A stretch of DNA of 64,000 nucleotides from JANWWM01 sp046292465 (GCA_046292465.1 JBKBRB010000006.1:70728-134727); one strand, 5' to 3'; counted from the stretch's first letter, positions 1-10,150 are shown. A program made the numbers and translations. The notes: generated by a model from the letters alone, not told the origin.

Positions 1-2324
1 ACACGATTGAAAAGTATGGCGCAGAATCGGTCTCCAAAATTGTCGCAATTTCCACATTAGGTGCGAAGGCTGTCATTAAAGATGTTGCGCGCGTTCTAGA
101 CGTGCCAATTGAAACGGTTAATTCCATCACCAAACTCGTTCCTTCAAAGCCGCCAGGTGCTTCACTTTCCGATTTCATCAATGGCAATGCGAAACTCGGC
201 ATTGAGCCAGTCAAAGACCTCAAAGATTTGCTCAAGAGCCACGACCTGACAATTCGCAAAGTGATGGAATATGCGCTCGAGTTGGAAGGACGCGCACGCA
301 ATGTCTCTGTCCACGCTGCCGGCGTTGTGATTACGAACGGCGCCGTTGACGACTATGTGCCGCTTTATGTTTCCGATAAAGTTGAAACCGAAGAACGCCG
401 CTATGCCGATGAATCACTTGAACATGAAGACTCCACAGAACGCGACACGCAAAAAGACGACAAACAAGTCGTTACTCAATTCGATAAAGATTGGATTGAG
501 AAAGCCGGCTTGCTCAAAATTGACTATCTCGGTTTGGAAACACTCGCCGTTATTGACGAAACGCTCCGCCTTATTGAAAAGCGATATAGCAAGAAAATTA
601 ACTTGCAACAGATTCCGATGGACGACCGCAAGACGTTCAAAATTTTTCAAGACGGAAAAATGGCAGGCATTTTTCAGTTTGAATCCAGCGGCATGCAAAA
701 CTACATGATTCAACTTCAACCGACGACCGTTGAAGACATCATCGCCATGAGCGCGCTCTACCGCCCTGGTCCGATGCAATTCATTCCTGACTACATCAAT
801 CGCAAGCACGGAAAGGAAGAGACCAAATATGCTCATCCGCTCCTTGAACCAATTTTGAGTTACACATACGGCATTATGGTTTATCAAGAGCAAATCATGC
901 AAACCGCACAGGTCTTGGGTGGCTACTCGCTTGGCGGCGCAGACTTGCTTCGGCGCGCAATGGGCAAAAAGGATAAAGAGAAAATGGCAAAGGAACGCTC
1001 TCGCTTTGTTGAAGGCGCAAAGAACTTGCACAACATTCCAGAAGACATTGCACATGAGATTTTCTCGACGATGGAAAAATTCGCTGAATATGGTTTCAAT
1101 CGTTCTCACTCAGCAGCATATGGCGTGTTGGCTTATCAAACCGCGTATCTCAAAGCGCATTACACCGCCGAATTTATGTGCGCTATTCTCAACAGCGAAG
1201 CTGACGACAAAGAACGCGTTAAACACCTTTGCGACGAGGCAAAATCGATGGGCATTCAAATCCTTCCGCCGAGCGTCAATAAAAGCGACGCGCTCTTTAC
1301 TGTTGAAGACTTAAAAGATGGGTCAAAAGCCATTCGGGTTGGATTGAGTGCGATTAAAGGTGTTGGCAGTGCCGGCAAAGAAATCGCGCTGGCGCGTTTG
1401 CGTCGGAAAAAAGCATTCAAACATTTCTTTGAATTTTGTTCATCGGTCGATTTGCGCATTGTCAATAAACGCGCGCTTGAAAGTTTGGTCGAAGCCGGCG
1501 CATTCGACGACATCAATCCTGATAGAGCCTTGCTTTACGCAAATATCGAGAAAGGCATTGAGTTTGGCAGAAAGGTTAATAAAAGCGCGACAACAGGGCA
1601 AGAAGGGTTTTTCAATGATGAAAAGTTTTCAGGCAGCGACCGCATCGATTACCCCGACCTGACCAAAGCCGAGGCTTGGACCGATTCTGAAAAACTGCAA
1701 CGCGAAAAAAATCTCGTCGGATTCTATCTCTCTCAACATCCGCTCGAAAAGTATCGACGCGATTGGGAGGCATTTGCGACGCTCAAACTCGGCAACAAAA
1801 CTTACGAACCCAAGCGTCTCTATAAACTCATTGGCATGATTGTGGAGACGAAAATCACCTTCACGAAAAAAGGCGATAAAATGATGTTCGGCGTGTTGGA
1901 AGACTTTGAAGGCAAGTGCGAGTTTACGGTTTTTCCTAAAACGTTTGAAACCTTCGAGAAAGAGTTGCAAAAAGACAACATTGTGATGCTCATTGCCGAA
2001 GCCGATACGCGCGAGGGCAAACTCAGCCTCCTTGTCAATGAAGTCATTCCGATTCGCAAGGTGCGCGAAAAATTGATTCAGAAAGTCATTTTGAAGATAG
2101 ACGGCACGGATTCGGATGTCTTGAACAAACTTGCCAGCATCAAAGAGATTTGCGAGAAGAACAAAGGTGGCACGCCAATCGATTTCGAGGTCATGCTCGA
2201 GGGCGAAGGCAAACGGCGTCAGCTTCGGCTGTTTGCGCGTCGCATGACGATTGAGTCGGAAAACGAAGTGCTCGACGCCTTGTCGCTCGTCATTGGTTCG
2301 GAGTCTGTGCGCATTTCAGCCTGA
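1..2324 (+). CDS. dnaE: DNA polymerase III alpha subunit, 3' part (5' end outside window)
   Basis: This is the catalytic alpha subunit of the replicative DNA polymerase III. The reading frame is open from base 3, so the PHP domain and the first two catalytic aspartates lie upstream of the window. Visible parts are the polymerase region with the VTQFD...KIDYLGL segment, whose Asp at 522-524 matches the third catalytic Asp of DnaE enzymes; the YRPGPM motif near 760; a helix-hairpin-helix stretch near 1340-1400 (IKGVG); and an OB-fold near 1821-2060. The C-terminal length fits a DnaE1-type enzyme. GTG at 102 could act as a start codon but lies inside conserved DnaE sequence, so it is internal. 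The gene is followed by a separate M23 peptidase gene. Confidence 0.96.
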   Translation, partial: TIEKYGAESVSKIVAISTLGAKAVIKDVARVLDVPIETVNSITKLVPSKPPGASLSDFINGNAKLGIEPVKDLKDLLKSHDLTIRKVMEYALELEGRARNVSVHAAGVVITNGAVDDYVPLYVSDKVETEERRYADESLEHEDSTERDTQKDDKQVVTQFDKDWIEKAGLLKIDYLGLETLAVIDETLRLIEKRYSKKINLQQIPMDDRKTFKIFQDGKMAGIFQFESSGMQNYMIQLQPTTVEDIIAMSALYRPGPMQFIPDYINRKHGKEETKYAHPLLEPILSYTYGIMVYQEQIMQTAQVLGGYSLGGADLLRRAMGKKDKEKMAKERSRFVEGAKNLHNIPEDIAHEIFSTMEKFAEYGFNRSHSAAYGVLAYQTAYLKAHYTAEFMCAILNSEADDKERVKHLCDEAKSMGIQILPPSVNKSDALFTVEDLKDGSKAIRVGLSAIKGVGSAGKEIALARLRRKKAFKHFFEFCSSVDLRIVNKRALESLVEAGAFDDINPDRALLYANIEKGIEFGRKVNKSATTGQEGFFNDEKFSGSDRIDYPDLTKAEAWTDSEKLQREKNLVGFYLSQHPLEKYRRDWEAFATLKLGNKTYEPKRLYKLIGMIVETKITFTKKGDKMMFGVLEDFEGKCEFTVFPKTFETFEKELQKDNIVMLIAEADTREGKLSLLVNEVIPIRKVREKLIQKVILKIDGTDSDVLNKLASIKEICEKNKGGTPIDFEVMLEGEGKRRQLRLFARRMTIESENEVLDALSLVIGSESVRISA

Positions 2325-2425
2325 CGCTGTTCGAGCAGTATTGGAAAAACTGTTTGGAAGTTGTATCTTCGGGGCGCTTTTTTCGCACCAATCACACCAA
2401 AACAAATGGATTCTCACTTAGCCAG

Positions 2426-3370
2426 ATGAAGAAAAACCGTTACTTTTACTTTTCCGAGGAAGATTGCAAATACGTAGAGGTTAAACGCCGTCGTGGTGCA
2501 ACGCTCACGGCACTCTTCATTGGGCTACTGCTGCTTTCAGTCGGCACAGCCGTTCTGCTTCACTTCTATTCCTACACTTCCCTTCCCTTCTTTCAGCCCG
2601 CCTATCAAGTTGATGCTGACCTTCAAAAAATGCACGATAAGCTCGATCGCATGGCACGCATGCTTGAAAAGTTAGCACAAACCGATAATGTGCTACGCAC
2701 AGCCGTCAATTTACCTACTATCTCCGAGGAAGAGAAGCAAATGGCAACAGGAGGTAACCGCCTAAGTTTGCTTGAATTGCCAATGCCGACGGCACTTGCA
2801 ACCACATCCCAGCTTATCAACCAACTTTCTCGGCAAATTGAGCGTCAAGAATCCAGCTATCAGGAAATTTTCAGCAAGTATAAGGAGAATCAAGAACTCT
2901 TCGCTTGCATTCCAGCCATTAAGCCAATTGATGCACCACGCACCAGCGGATTCGGCATGCGCTTGCATCCGATTTATCAAATTATGAAGTTTCACGCAGG
3001 TCAAGATTTTACCGCGCCAACCGGCACACCGATTTACGCCACAGGCAACGGCGTTGTTGAAACGGCTTCGTTTGTCGACGGTTACGGAAACTGTGTCATT
3101 ATTGACCATGGTTTTGGATACAAAACGGTTTATGCACATCAATCCAAACTTAATGTGAAGGTAGGTCAATCGGTTAAGCGCGGCATGCTGATTGGATATG
3201 TGGGCAACACAGGCGTTTCTGAAGCACCACATTTGCATTATGAAGTCATCAAAGATGGCATTAAGGTTAATCCATCGTCATACTTTTTTGAAGACATGAC
3301 GCCTGAAGAATACAACGCGGCAGTGCTTGCCGTTTCGCAGTCGCAGAACAGCGAAGCTCGACCAGAGTAA
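2426..3370 (+). CDS. M23 (LytM-type) metallopeptidase, membrane anchored
   Basis: Predicted cell-wall endopeptidase or division/envelope regulator, about 314 residues. ATG 2426 (MKKNRYF) is preferred over an in-frame TTG at 2354. A basic N-terminus is followed by one membrane segment (about residues 28-50), a coiled-coil-like periplasmic stretch, and a C-terminal M23 domain. The domain shows the expected zinc motifs: GFGMRLHP, HAGQDF (His and Asp ligands), and HLHYEV near the end. This build (one TM, coiled coil, LytM) is usual for envelope peptidases and for EnvC/NlpD-like amidase activators; which role applies cannot be told from sequence. No clear Shine-Dalgarno is visible. Confidence 0.9.
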   Translation: MKKNRYFYFSEEDCKYVEVKRRRGATLTALFIGLLLLSVGTAVLLHFYSYTSLPFFQPAYQVDADLQKMHDKLDRMARMLEKLAQTDNVLRTAVNLPTISEEEKQMATGGNRLSLLELPMPTALATTSQLINQLSRQIERQESSYQEIFSKYKENQELFACIPAIKPIDAPRTSGFGMRLHPIYQIMKFHAGQDFTAPTGTPIYATGNGVVETASFVDGYGNCVIIDHGFGYKTVYAHQSKLNVKVGQSVKRGMLIGYVGNTGVSEAPHLHYEVIKDGIKVNPSSYFFEDMTPEEYNAAVLAVSQSQNSEARPE

Positions 3371-3461
3371 AATTTTTTCTAAAACCTGTTTCGTGGGAAC
3401 GATTCAAGCACAGAGATACTTTAACCCCAAAATTTCTCAATCTTTATTCAGTTATACTACT

Positions 3462-3689
3462 ATGTACTGGAATCTCGAGTTAGCGCGATACCTCGTTGAC
3501 GCACCTTGGCCAGCAACCAAAGATGAACTTATCGACTATGCCAATCGTATCGGAGCGCCGCAAGAGGTCCTTGAAAATCTTTACGAACTTACCAGCGACG
3601 AACCATACGAGAGCATCGAAGAAATCTGGCCTGACTTTCCAACCAACGAGGACTTTTACTACAACGACGAAGATTCCGACAACTACTGA
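3462..3689 (+). CDS. DUF2795-like small acidic protein
   Basis: A 75-residue soluble acidic protein. ATG 3462 (MYWNLEL) is chosen because upstream in-frame sequence runs back into the M23 gene. The core, LARYL..APWPATKDELIDYA...GAPQEVLENL, matches the usual DUF2795 pattern (YL...YPA.K.EL...A...GA...V...L), a short helical domain of unknown function. The C-terminus is strongly acidic (Asp/Glu/Tyr). Its stop codon lies one base before the presumed TTG start of the next gene, so the two are probably co-transcribed. Confidence 0.75.
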   Translation: MYWNLELARYLVDAPWPATKDELIDYANRIGAPQEVLENLYELTSDEPYESIEEIWPDFPTNEDFYYNDEDSDNY

Positions 3690-3690
3690 A

Positions 3691-6063
3691 TTGTCTCGTC
3701 GTTCGTTTTTTCGTTGTCAAACCCAGCACCTCAATAGCAGGTGCTTGGGTTTGATGCTTCTATTACTTTGTTCTGTTGGACTCTCGGCGCAAGCTTACAA
3801 CCCAGCAGAGAATAAGCCAATCACTTCTTCTCCGAAGACTCCTCGATACATCAATGAACTGATTATTCAAGGCAACAACGCGATATTGACGCTTGAGCTG
3901 CTTGAGGAAACTTTCACCAAAGGGAACGCATCGTTTTTCGGTATCAAGCCTTGGCTCGGCATTTATCGCTTTGGGGATTTGGTGTTTCCCGACTCAAGTT
4001 CTCAAGCTCCACAATGGGTTGTGTCGCTCAAACGTTGGATGCAGTATTCGGTTGGTGAGCCGCCTGCTGAATTTGATGAAGCGACCTTCGAGCTTGACCT
4101 TGCAAAAATTCGTGAAATTTATTTCAACAACGGCTACTTTGACGCCAAAGTCAAAGGAAAGATTACGCCTTCATTGCCCTCCATTCCTGAACTTATTCCC
4201 AACGATACTTTATTCTACAATGTGGAGATTGAGATTATAGAAGGCGAACCAACACGCCTTTCCCAAATCAAATACTTTGGCATTGAAGCACTCGCCTCTG
4301 AACTTCAAGAAGCCATTTTGCGCAATGAGATTTTGAGACAAGGCTCTGTTTATACAGTCAAAGACATGGTGGCAGAGCGCGAGAGAATTGTCAATCTAAT
4401 GCTTTCCAATGGCTACGCACTTTTCGTTGCCGATAGCGTGAAGTTCATCATCGATACGCTCAATCACCTTGCCGATGTGAATGTGTTTATCTCGCCGACG
4501 GAATACTTGGACTTTGGAAGCGTAACAGCCATTGTTCATGACCCATTTCTTCCTGACTCACTTGCACCGTTCAAAGAAACATTTGAAGATAATGTGCGCA
4601 TTCGCACATATGGCGAGCAGCGCATTAAGCACGATGTGATTCGCCGCTCGATTTCTTATCGTCCTGGCAACCGTTCCGACATCAACAAACGGCGCGAGAC
4701 GATACGCCGACTTGGGTCGACAGGTATTTTCGAGAGCATGACGATTCGCAACGACTCGCTCGCCTTCGAAGCCGACTATCCAACGAAGCGCATTCACACC
4801 ACGATTGAACTCACCCAACTACCGCGACACCAGATTAAGCCAGCGCTCAAAATGGACAATCGCAACAACGCGCCGTTCATCTCGCTCAGCGCAGGCTACC
4901 TAAATCGGAATTTGACGGGCGGCGCGGAAAGCTTTAACCTCACCGCATCTATCGGCTTACAACTAACATACAATCGCGAGCAATTTGCAGGCTTGCGCGA
5001 CAGCCGTTTGATTGACGAACTGCCCTTTAACTTCGATGTCGGAGGCGAACTGACACTTCCTTACTTTACAAGCGATAAGAGCCGTTTCATCGCAACCTTG
5101 CGATACAGTGTTATACAGCCACCGCTTCTCTTACGGATTCAGAATGTCTCGTTTCGTTCGCGTGCGCAATACACGCCAAATGAATTTCAGCGAATTAACT
5201 TTGATATGGTGGATTTGGAAATCATCAATTACGACTCGGCTCGCGGGGCGCGCCAACTCTTCATCAATCAAGGTCGACCGCTCGATTTGCTCGACAGCCT
5301 CGTCAAAGACGGAACAGGCTTTAATCAAACCATTCGCTTTGATTTTACTTTCAACAATTTTACCGAAGCCCGCCGTTGGATTGATGTGCGCTGGAATGTC
5401 TTGCTCGAAGACGCTGGGCTCATTACAGGCTTGATTGACCGTTTTATCGACACACGCCCGAACCCACGCTTCACCGAATCCGACGCACAGATTTTCGGGC
5501 TACGCTATTTCGAGTATCGAAAAGTTTCCACACAGATTGCGCTCTCAAAATTTTTCAATCGCTTTGCACAAGGTGCGGTGAAGTTGCTATTAGGCTATAT
5601 GGCACCCTACGGAAAATCGCGTGAAACACCATTCATTCGTCGCTTTTTCGCAGGCGGACCGAACGGCATTCGTGCCTTTCCATTTAACTCGCTTGGTCCA
5701 GGGAACAACTCAAGTTTGGTCGAAGCACAATTCGGAGCGGATATAAAAATCGAGACGAGTGTGGAGTATCGATACTTCTTTTTTCAGACGCTCGGCAAGC
5801 CGTCGGGCGTCGCACTCTTCATTGACGCAGGCAATATCTGGCGGCGCGCAGGCGAAAACTCCTTCTCGTTTGATGAACTCCGCAAAACCTTTGCGGTTGG
5901 TGCAGGCTACGGCTTTCGCATTGGCACGCCGATTGGTCCGATTCGTCTGGACTTTGCTTATCGCGTCTTTGACCCAACACAGCCCGGCGGTCGCCGTTGG
6001 GCGTTCAAACGATGGAATCTGACCAGTTTTCTATTCAACTTCGGCATTGGTGAAGCCTTTTAA
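3691..6063 (+). CDS. Omp85/BamA-superfamily outer membrane protein (TamL-like)
   Basis: Predicted outer-membrane beta-barrel of the Omp85 family, which inserts or translocates outer-membrane proteins; about 790 residues from TTG 3691. That start gives a basic n-region, a hydrophobic core (LMLLLLCSVGL) and a signal-peptidase I site after SAQA. ATG 3754 would lack a positive n-region. POTRA-like repeats fill roughly residues 50-380 (for example YINELIIQGNNAI), followed by the barrel, which ends on Phe. The conserved L6-loop segment reads GGPNGIRAFPFNSLGPG, with IRAF where many family members have (V/I)RGF; the trailing SLGPG resembles the Bacteroidota TamL group. No lipobox Cys is placed as in TamL lipoproteins. 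BamA itself is an alternative. Confidence 0.85.
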   Translation: MSRRSFFRCQTQHLNSRCLGLMLLLLCSVGLSAQAYNPAENKPITSSPKTPRYINELIIQGNNAILTLELLEETFTKGNASFFGIKPWLGIYRFGDLVFPDSSSQAPQWVVSLKRWMQYSVGEPPAEFDEATFELDLAKIREIYFNNGYFDAKVKGKITPSLPSIPELIPNDTLFYNVEIEIIEGEPTRLSQIKYFGIEALASELQEAILRNEILRQGSVYTVKDMVAERERIVNLMLSNGYALFVADSVKFIIDTLNHLADVNVFISPTEYLDFGSVTAIVHDPFLPDSLAPFKETFEDNVRIRTYGEQRIKHDVIRRSISYRPGNRSDINKRRETIRRLGSTGIFESMTIRNDSLAFEADYPTKRIHTTIELTQLPRHQIKPALKMDNRNNAPFISLSAGYLNRNLTGGAESFNLTASIGLQLTYNREQFAGLRDSRLIDELPFNFDVGGELTLPYFTSDKSRFIATLRYSVIQPPLLLRIQNVSFRSRAQYTPNEFQRINFDMVDLEIINYDSARGARQLFINQGRPLDLLDSLVKDGTGFNQTIRFDFTFNNFTEARRWIDVRWNVLLEDAGLITGLIDRFIDTRPNPRFTESDAQIFGLRYFEYRKVSTQIALSKFFNRFAQGAVKLLLGYMAPYGKSRETPFIRRFFAGGPNGIRAFPFNSLGPGNNSSLVEAQFGADIKIETSVEYRYFFFQTLGKPSGVALFIDAGNIWRRAGENSFSFDELRKTFAVGAGYGFRIGTPIGPIRLDFAYRVFDPTQPGGRRWAFKRWNLTSFLFNFGIGEAF

Positions 6064-6074
6064 CTTTTTTATTC

Positions 6075-6731
6075 ATGGAACATCTTCCAAAACTCGTTGC
6101 ACCGTCGATTCTTTCCGCCGATTTCACAAAACTCCGAGAAGAAATTTCGCTTGTCGAGCGCGCCGGCGCAGATTGGATTCACTGCGACGTGATGGACGGG
6201 CGATATGTGCCGAACATCACCTTCGGTCCGTTCATCGTCGAAGCCGTGCGCCGCACCACATCGCTGACGATTGACACGCACCTTATGATTGTTGAGCCTG
6301 AAAAATACATCGCCGATTTTGTGAAGGCAGGTTCAAATCAAATCACCGTTCATCAAGAAGAATGTAAGCATCTGCATCGCACGGTCGAGCAAATTAAATC
6401 GCTGGGCGCAAAGGCAGGCGTTTCGCTTAACCCTTCGACGCCGGTTTCAACCCTTGAAGAAATTTTGCCCGACCTTGATTTGGTCTTGATTATGTCGGTC
6501 AACCCCGGCTTTGGTGGGCAGAAGTTTATTGAACGCTCGATTGAAAAACTCAAAAAACTTGATGTGATGCGTCAAGCGTTGAACCCAACGTTAATCATTG
6601 CGATTGACGGCGGAATCTCAGAACAAAACTGCACGCGCGTGCGCAAAGCAGGTGCGAATGCCTTGATTGCCGGCTCTGCGGTTTTTCGCTCGCCGAATCC
6701 CGCTGAAACTATTGCCAAACTCAAGGCGTGA
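6075..6731 (+). CDS. rpe: Ribulose-phosphate 3-epimerase
   Basis: Interconverts ribulose-5-phosphate and xylulose-5-phosphate in the pentose phosphate and Calvin pathways; cytosolic TIM barrel, 218 residues, normal family length. Motifs in order: APSILSADF at the start, HCDVMDGRYVPN (metal-binding His and catalytic Asp), HLMIVEP, MSVNPGFGGQKF (phosphate loop), and AIDGGI (second catalytic Asp). ATG 6075 lies 11 bases after the Omp85 stop, so co-transcription is likely. Confidence 0.97.
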   Translation: MEHLPKLVAPSILSADFTKLREEISLVERAGADWIHCDVMDGRYVPNITFGPFIVEAVRRTTSLTIDTHLMIVEPEKYIADFVKAGSNQITVHQEECKHLHRTVEQIKSLGAKAGVSLNPSTPVSTLEEILPDLDLVLIMSVNPGFGGQKFIERSIEKLKKLDVMRQALNPTLIIAIDGGISEQNCTRVRKAGANALIAGSAVFRSPNPAETIAKLKA

Positions 6732-6834
6732 TTGCGCCCGAACTCCTTATTCAAAAACGTTATTCTTGATTTTCGCATTACCCCTTTTAGGGCATCAGTT
6801 CAACAACCAAACATCAACATTTTCACCTCACACT

Positions 6835-8964
6835 ATGCCTCGAAGTTTCAATCACTGCAAGACGCGCGCACAACTGGCTTGTCTCATGCTATTGTGGCTT
6901 GCAAGCGTTTTGAATGTTCAAGCAAGTTTAAAGCCGCTTCCTGTTTATTTCCGATACGAACTTCTCAAATCAGGTGCGCTGACGAATTTAGTCGTCGGTG
7001 ATTTTAATGGCGACGGGCTTTCAGATATTGCAGGTTTAACGCGCTCGCAACGCGACCTTGTTGTGATGCCTTCCAAAGGGAAATTCTCTTTTCGTTCTTA
7101 TCAACCGTTCCGCATGCCTTCGCGTGTGAAGTCGCTTCTCGCCCTTGATATTGCCGGCAAGAAACATTCAGAAGTGGTTGCGCTTATTTCCTCACCTTCC
7201 CGCGCTCAGTTGTGGCAGATTGGCGGAGCAGGTCGCATCAACCCTAAAAAGCAAGCGGAATTGTCGCTTCCCGAAGGCACTGACCAGTTATATCTCTCGA
7301 GCCAACATTCATCAGAGACATTCCACTTTTTCGCACGCACAGAAACAGGAGAACTAACCGCCTTTTCTTTGCACAAAAAGGAAGGATTTTCAACCGATAA
7401 GCCGCTTTCGCTTTCGCATCGAGTTAGCGCGGTCTTTTTGCCTAATTTTTCAACCTCTGATTTTTTCACGCAAGCCGTTGGCGAAAATGTTTTATGGCTT
7501 CATCGTTCGCCTCCAAACGAGCCCTTAGCAATTCGCTGCAAAGAATCCGTTTCGCTGGCGGCAACAGCAGATTTCAATCGCAATGAACTGCTCGACCTTG
7601 TCATCGTCCAAGCGATTCCCAATCGGAAAACCGCCGTTGAGGTGATGTTTGACGTCGGCGTAGAAACAGGCGTTGCGCCGATTCGATTTGAGACTGTAGT
7701 CAATCCGAAGCAAATTTTCATTCAAGATTTCAACGGCGATAGATTGCTCGATATTGGATTAAGCGACGGCACTTCCTTTGTGATTCACTTCGCGCAGTCA
7801 ACGACGGCTTTTTTGGAAAGCATGGTTATTGCATTTTCCGATGAAACTTCAGGCGTTACCGTTGCCGACCTCAATCAAGATGGAAAGCCCGAGATTATCG
7901 TCTCCGAACAAAAAACAGGAAAGTTGGTCGTTTATTCAACATCGCACTACGAACTTTTGGGCGTTGAGCGTCTGGCAACCAGTGGGGCACCTGCGCAAAT
8001 TGACTTTCACTCAGCTCGAAAGCAGTTGTTCGTGGGTTCTAATCGGCATCATCAAATTGAAGCGATGCAGGTTGACCGTCATTTCTCGCGTAGCGGCTCG
8101 TTTTCTGTGGCAGGAAAAATTCTCTCGCTATGGCACGACGCGTCGGAGATGATTTCACTGACGACTTCGCCCGTAACGCTTGTGAGAAAGCTTTACAAGT
8201 CGGAACAAGTGGTTTCGCATCGGCTTTTTTCGCTTGGGGTTTCACATGCTGTTTTTTGGCCGGCGTTAGCAGGTCAGCCTGCATTCCTTGCTGTTTTGGA
8301 AGAACGTAACTCTGGTGCTGTGCCTCAGTTGCTTTTTTATGCGTTGAATCGTGATAGTACGCTTTCAGTTTCCGAGTTGCTCCTCGATACGCCTATTAGC
8401 GGCGAGCATATCATTAGCATTGCCGGCGTAGCGCTCAAAAAGAAGCATTATTTGGTCGTGTTGAAATATGAGCCTAATCTCCAAGCGGTCGTTGTCTATG
8501 AGTTGAAAATGCAGAATGGGCGATTGTGCCTTGATGAAACCGCACGGCATACTCTTCCGAACCGGCTTGTGGCGCAAGGTGCACGGTATCTATCAGTGAA
8601 AGTAACCAAAAACGAAACGATAGATTTTTTGGTAGCAAGTTCTAAAAGCGCGGCGATATTTCTTTCAGAGCAATTGTATCAGCCACGACAAATTTCTAAC
8701 TTTCCAAAACTTAACACTAACGATATTGTGCTGTGGCGCGACAGTGACGGCGATGAGCTCGCAGACCTTATCATCAGCCGACATCAACGCGCCGAACTTC
8801 TCTTTTTGCGAGGACGCCCAAAAGGCAATTTTGATATGCCGAAAATCATACTCAACGATGTGATTGCAACGGGAGTTGTTTCGGCTGTAACTAAACAAAA
8901 AACAGTGCTTTTCGTTGCAAACACCAAACTTCACACGATTGACATTCTACGCTTGAAAAAATAA
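6835..8964 (+). CDS. Secreted FG-GAP/VCBS-repeat protein
   Basis: An exported protein of about 709 residues with no enzyme domain that I recognise. ATG 6835 is chosen because the protein then opens with a basic region and a hydrophobic signal peptide (LACLMLLWLASVLNVQA). FG-GAP-like calcium-binding repeats recur, each with a D-x-(N/D)-x-D-G type loop: GDFNGDGLSDI near residue 59, QDFNGDRLLDI, ADLNQDGKPEI and RDSDGDELADL near the C-terminus. This pattern suggests a beta-propeller. No T9SS C-terminal sorting domain is present. A longer frame reaching back into rpe is an overlap artefact. Confidence 0.75.
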   Translation: MPRSFNHCKTRAQLACLMLLWLASVLNVQASLKPLPVYFRYELLKSGALTNLVVGDFNGDGLSDIAGLTRSQRDLVVMPSKGKFSFRSYQPFRMPSRVKSLLALDIAGKKHSEVVALISSPSRAQLWQIGGAGRINPKKQAELSLPEGTDQLYLSSQHSSETFHFFARTETGELTAFSLHKKEGFSTDKPLSLSHRVSAVFLPNFSTSDFFTQAVGENVLWLHRSPPNEPLAIRCKESVSLAATADFNRNELLDLVIVQAIPNRKTAVEVMFDVGVETGVAPIRFETVVNPKQIFIQDFNGDRLLDIGLSDGTSFVIHFAQSTTAFLESMVIAFSDETSGVTVADLNQDGKPEIIVSEQKTGKLVVYSTSHYELLGVERLATSGAPAQIDFHSARKQLFVGSNRHHQIEAMQVDRHFSRSGSFSVAGKILSLWHDASEMISLTTSPVTLVRKLYKSEQVVSHRLFSLGVSHAVFWPALAGQPAFLAVLEERNSGAVPQLLFYALNRDSTLSVSELLLDTPISGEHIISIAGVALKKKHYLVVLKYEPNLQAVVVYELKMQNGRLCLDETARHTLPNRLVAQGARYLSVKVTKNETIDFLVASSKSAAIFLSEQLYQPRQISNFPKLNTNDIVLWRDSDGDELADLIISRHQRAELLFLRGRPKGNFDMPKIILNDVIATGVVSAVTKQKTVLFVANTKLHTIDILRLKK

Positions 8965-9028
8965 AAACGAAGCAAGCGAAAACACGGTTCGACACACTTT
9001 ACAATACAGCAAAATAATCTATCCCAAA

Positions 9029-9583
9029 ATGGCAATACTACCGATTTACACCTACGGCGACGAGGTTTTGAACAAGGTCGCCAAACCCTTGAAAAAAGTT
9101 GACGAGAAAGTGCAAACGCTCATCGACGATATGTTCGAGACGATGGAACAAGCCAACGGCATTGGGCTTGCCGCGCCACAAGTAGGCGTATCGGTTCGGC
9201 TTTTAGTTGTTGATGTCTCATGCGTCAAGGAATACAAGCATGTTCCGCCAATGGTGATTATCAACCCACAAATTTTGGAAACGCGCGATGAAGTCTTAAT
9301 GGAAGAAGGTTGTCTTTCCATTCCCGGCGTGCGCGAAGAAGTGTGGCGCCCTGATGTCATTAAACTCAAATATCGCGACCGCAATTTTCAGGAGCATATT
9401 GAAGAGTTTGACGGGCTTCTCTCGCGCGTTATTCAGCATGAACTCGATCACTTGAACGGTGAACTTTTTGTGGAAAAATTAGACAGCAAAAAGCGACGCT
9501 CTTTGAAAGAGGCGCTCGAAGCCATTAAGCACGGTGAGGTTGAAGCAAAGTATGTCTTAGCAGAGAAAAGCCACGTTGCTTGA
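9029..9583 (+). CDS. def: Peptide deformylase
   Basis: Removes the N-formyl group from nascent proteins; cytosolic Fe/Zn metallohydrolase, 184 residues. All three family motifs are present: GIGLAAPQVG (residues 44-53), EEGCLSIPG (metal ligand Cys95) and QHELDH (His137 and His141 as ligands, Glu138 catalytic). ATG 9029 has no obvious Shine-Dalgarno upstream. purE begins 27 bases after the stop, so the two may be one transcript. Confidence 0.97.
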   Translation: MAILPIYTYGDEVLNKVAKPLKKVDEKVQTLIDDMFETMEQANGIGLAAPQVGVSVRLLVVDVSCVKEYKHVPPMVIINPQILETRDEVLMEEGCLSIPGVREEVWRPDVIKLKYRDRNFQEHIEEFDGLLSRVIQHELDHLNGELFVEKLDSKKRRSLKEALEAIKHGEVEAKYVLAEKSHVA

Positions 9584-9610
9584 TTGGCTCAAAAAATCAC
9601 TTATCGTTCA

Positions 9611-10108
9611 ATGGCTCAACAAACATCGGCGCGTCCGCTCGTTGGAATTATCATGGGGTCGGATTCCGATTTGGAAACGATGCGCGACGCCAGCCTCGTG
9701 CTGAAAGAATTTGAAGTTCCGCATGAAATCAAAATCGTTTCCGCACATCGCACGCCCGACGACATGGCGGACTATGCAAAGACAGCACGCGCACGTGGCT
9801 TGAAGGTCATTATTGCAGGCGCAGGCGGCGCGGCACACTTGCCTGGCATGACGGCGTCGCATACAACGCTTCCTGTTATCGGCGTGCCTGTTCAATCCAA
9901 AGCGTTAAGCGGCGTCGATTCGCTTTACTCGATTGTGCAAATGCCTGCGGGCATTCCAGTCGCGACAGTCGCCATTGGCAACGCAACCAACGCAGGCTTG
10001 CTCGCCGTTCAGATGCTTGCCATGTTTGATGACGCCCTCGCCGAAAAATTGGAGGCGTATCGCCAGCAACTTGCAGAAGATTCGCGCAAGAAAAATGACA
10101 AACTTTGA
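9611..10108 (+). CDS. purE: N5-carboxyaminoimidazole ribonucleotide mutase
   Basis: Purine biosynthesis: converts N5-CAIR to CAIR (class I PurE). 165 residues from ATG 9611; an in-frame TTG at 9584 would add nine unlikely residues. Motifs: GIIMGSDSDLETM (substrate phosphate loop), SAHRTPDDM (catalytic His region) and GAGGAAHLPGM. The partner purK is not in this window. An imperfect hairpin overlaps the stop codon (10106-10134). Confidence 0.96.
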   Translation: MAQQTSARPLVGIIMGSDSDLETMRDASLVLKEFEVPHEIKIVSAHRTPDDMADYAKTARARGLKVIIAGAGGAAHLPGMTASHTTLPVIGVPVQSKALSGVDSLYSIVQMPAGIPVATVAIGNATNAGLLAVQMLAMFDDALAEKLEAYRQQLAEDSRKKNDKL

Positions 10109-10150
10109 TGCAGAGTTTCTTATTTTCTGCATCACTTAAACAACACCTTC

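Noticed and set aside
414..1109. Long minus-strand frame inside dnaE
   Set aside because: Antisense shadow of a well-conserved gene; no family resemblance.
6667..6834. A longer start for the FG-GAP protein inside rpe
   Set aside because: The upstream residues overlap rpe in another frame and the ATG at 6835 gives a proper signal peptide.
10106..10134. Hairpin at the purE stop (tgatgcaga / tctgcatca)
   Set aside because: It overlaps the stop codon and lacks a T-run, and the next gene begins 17 bases on, so a terminator is doubtful.
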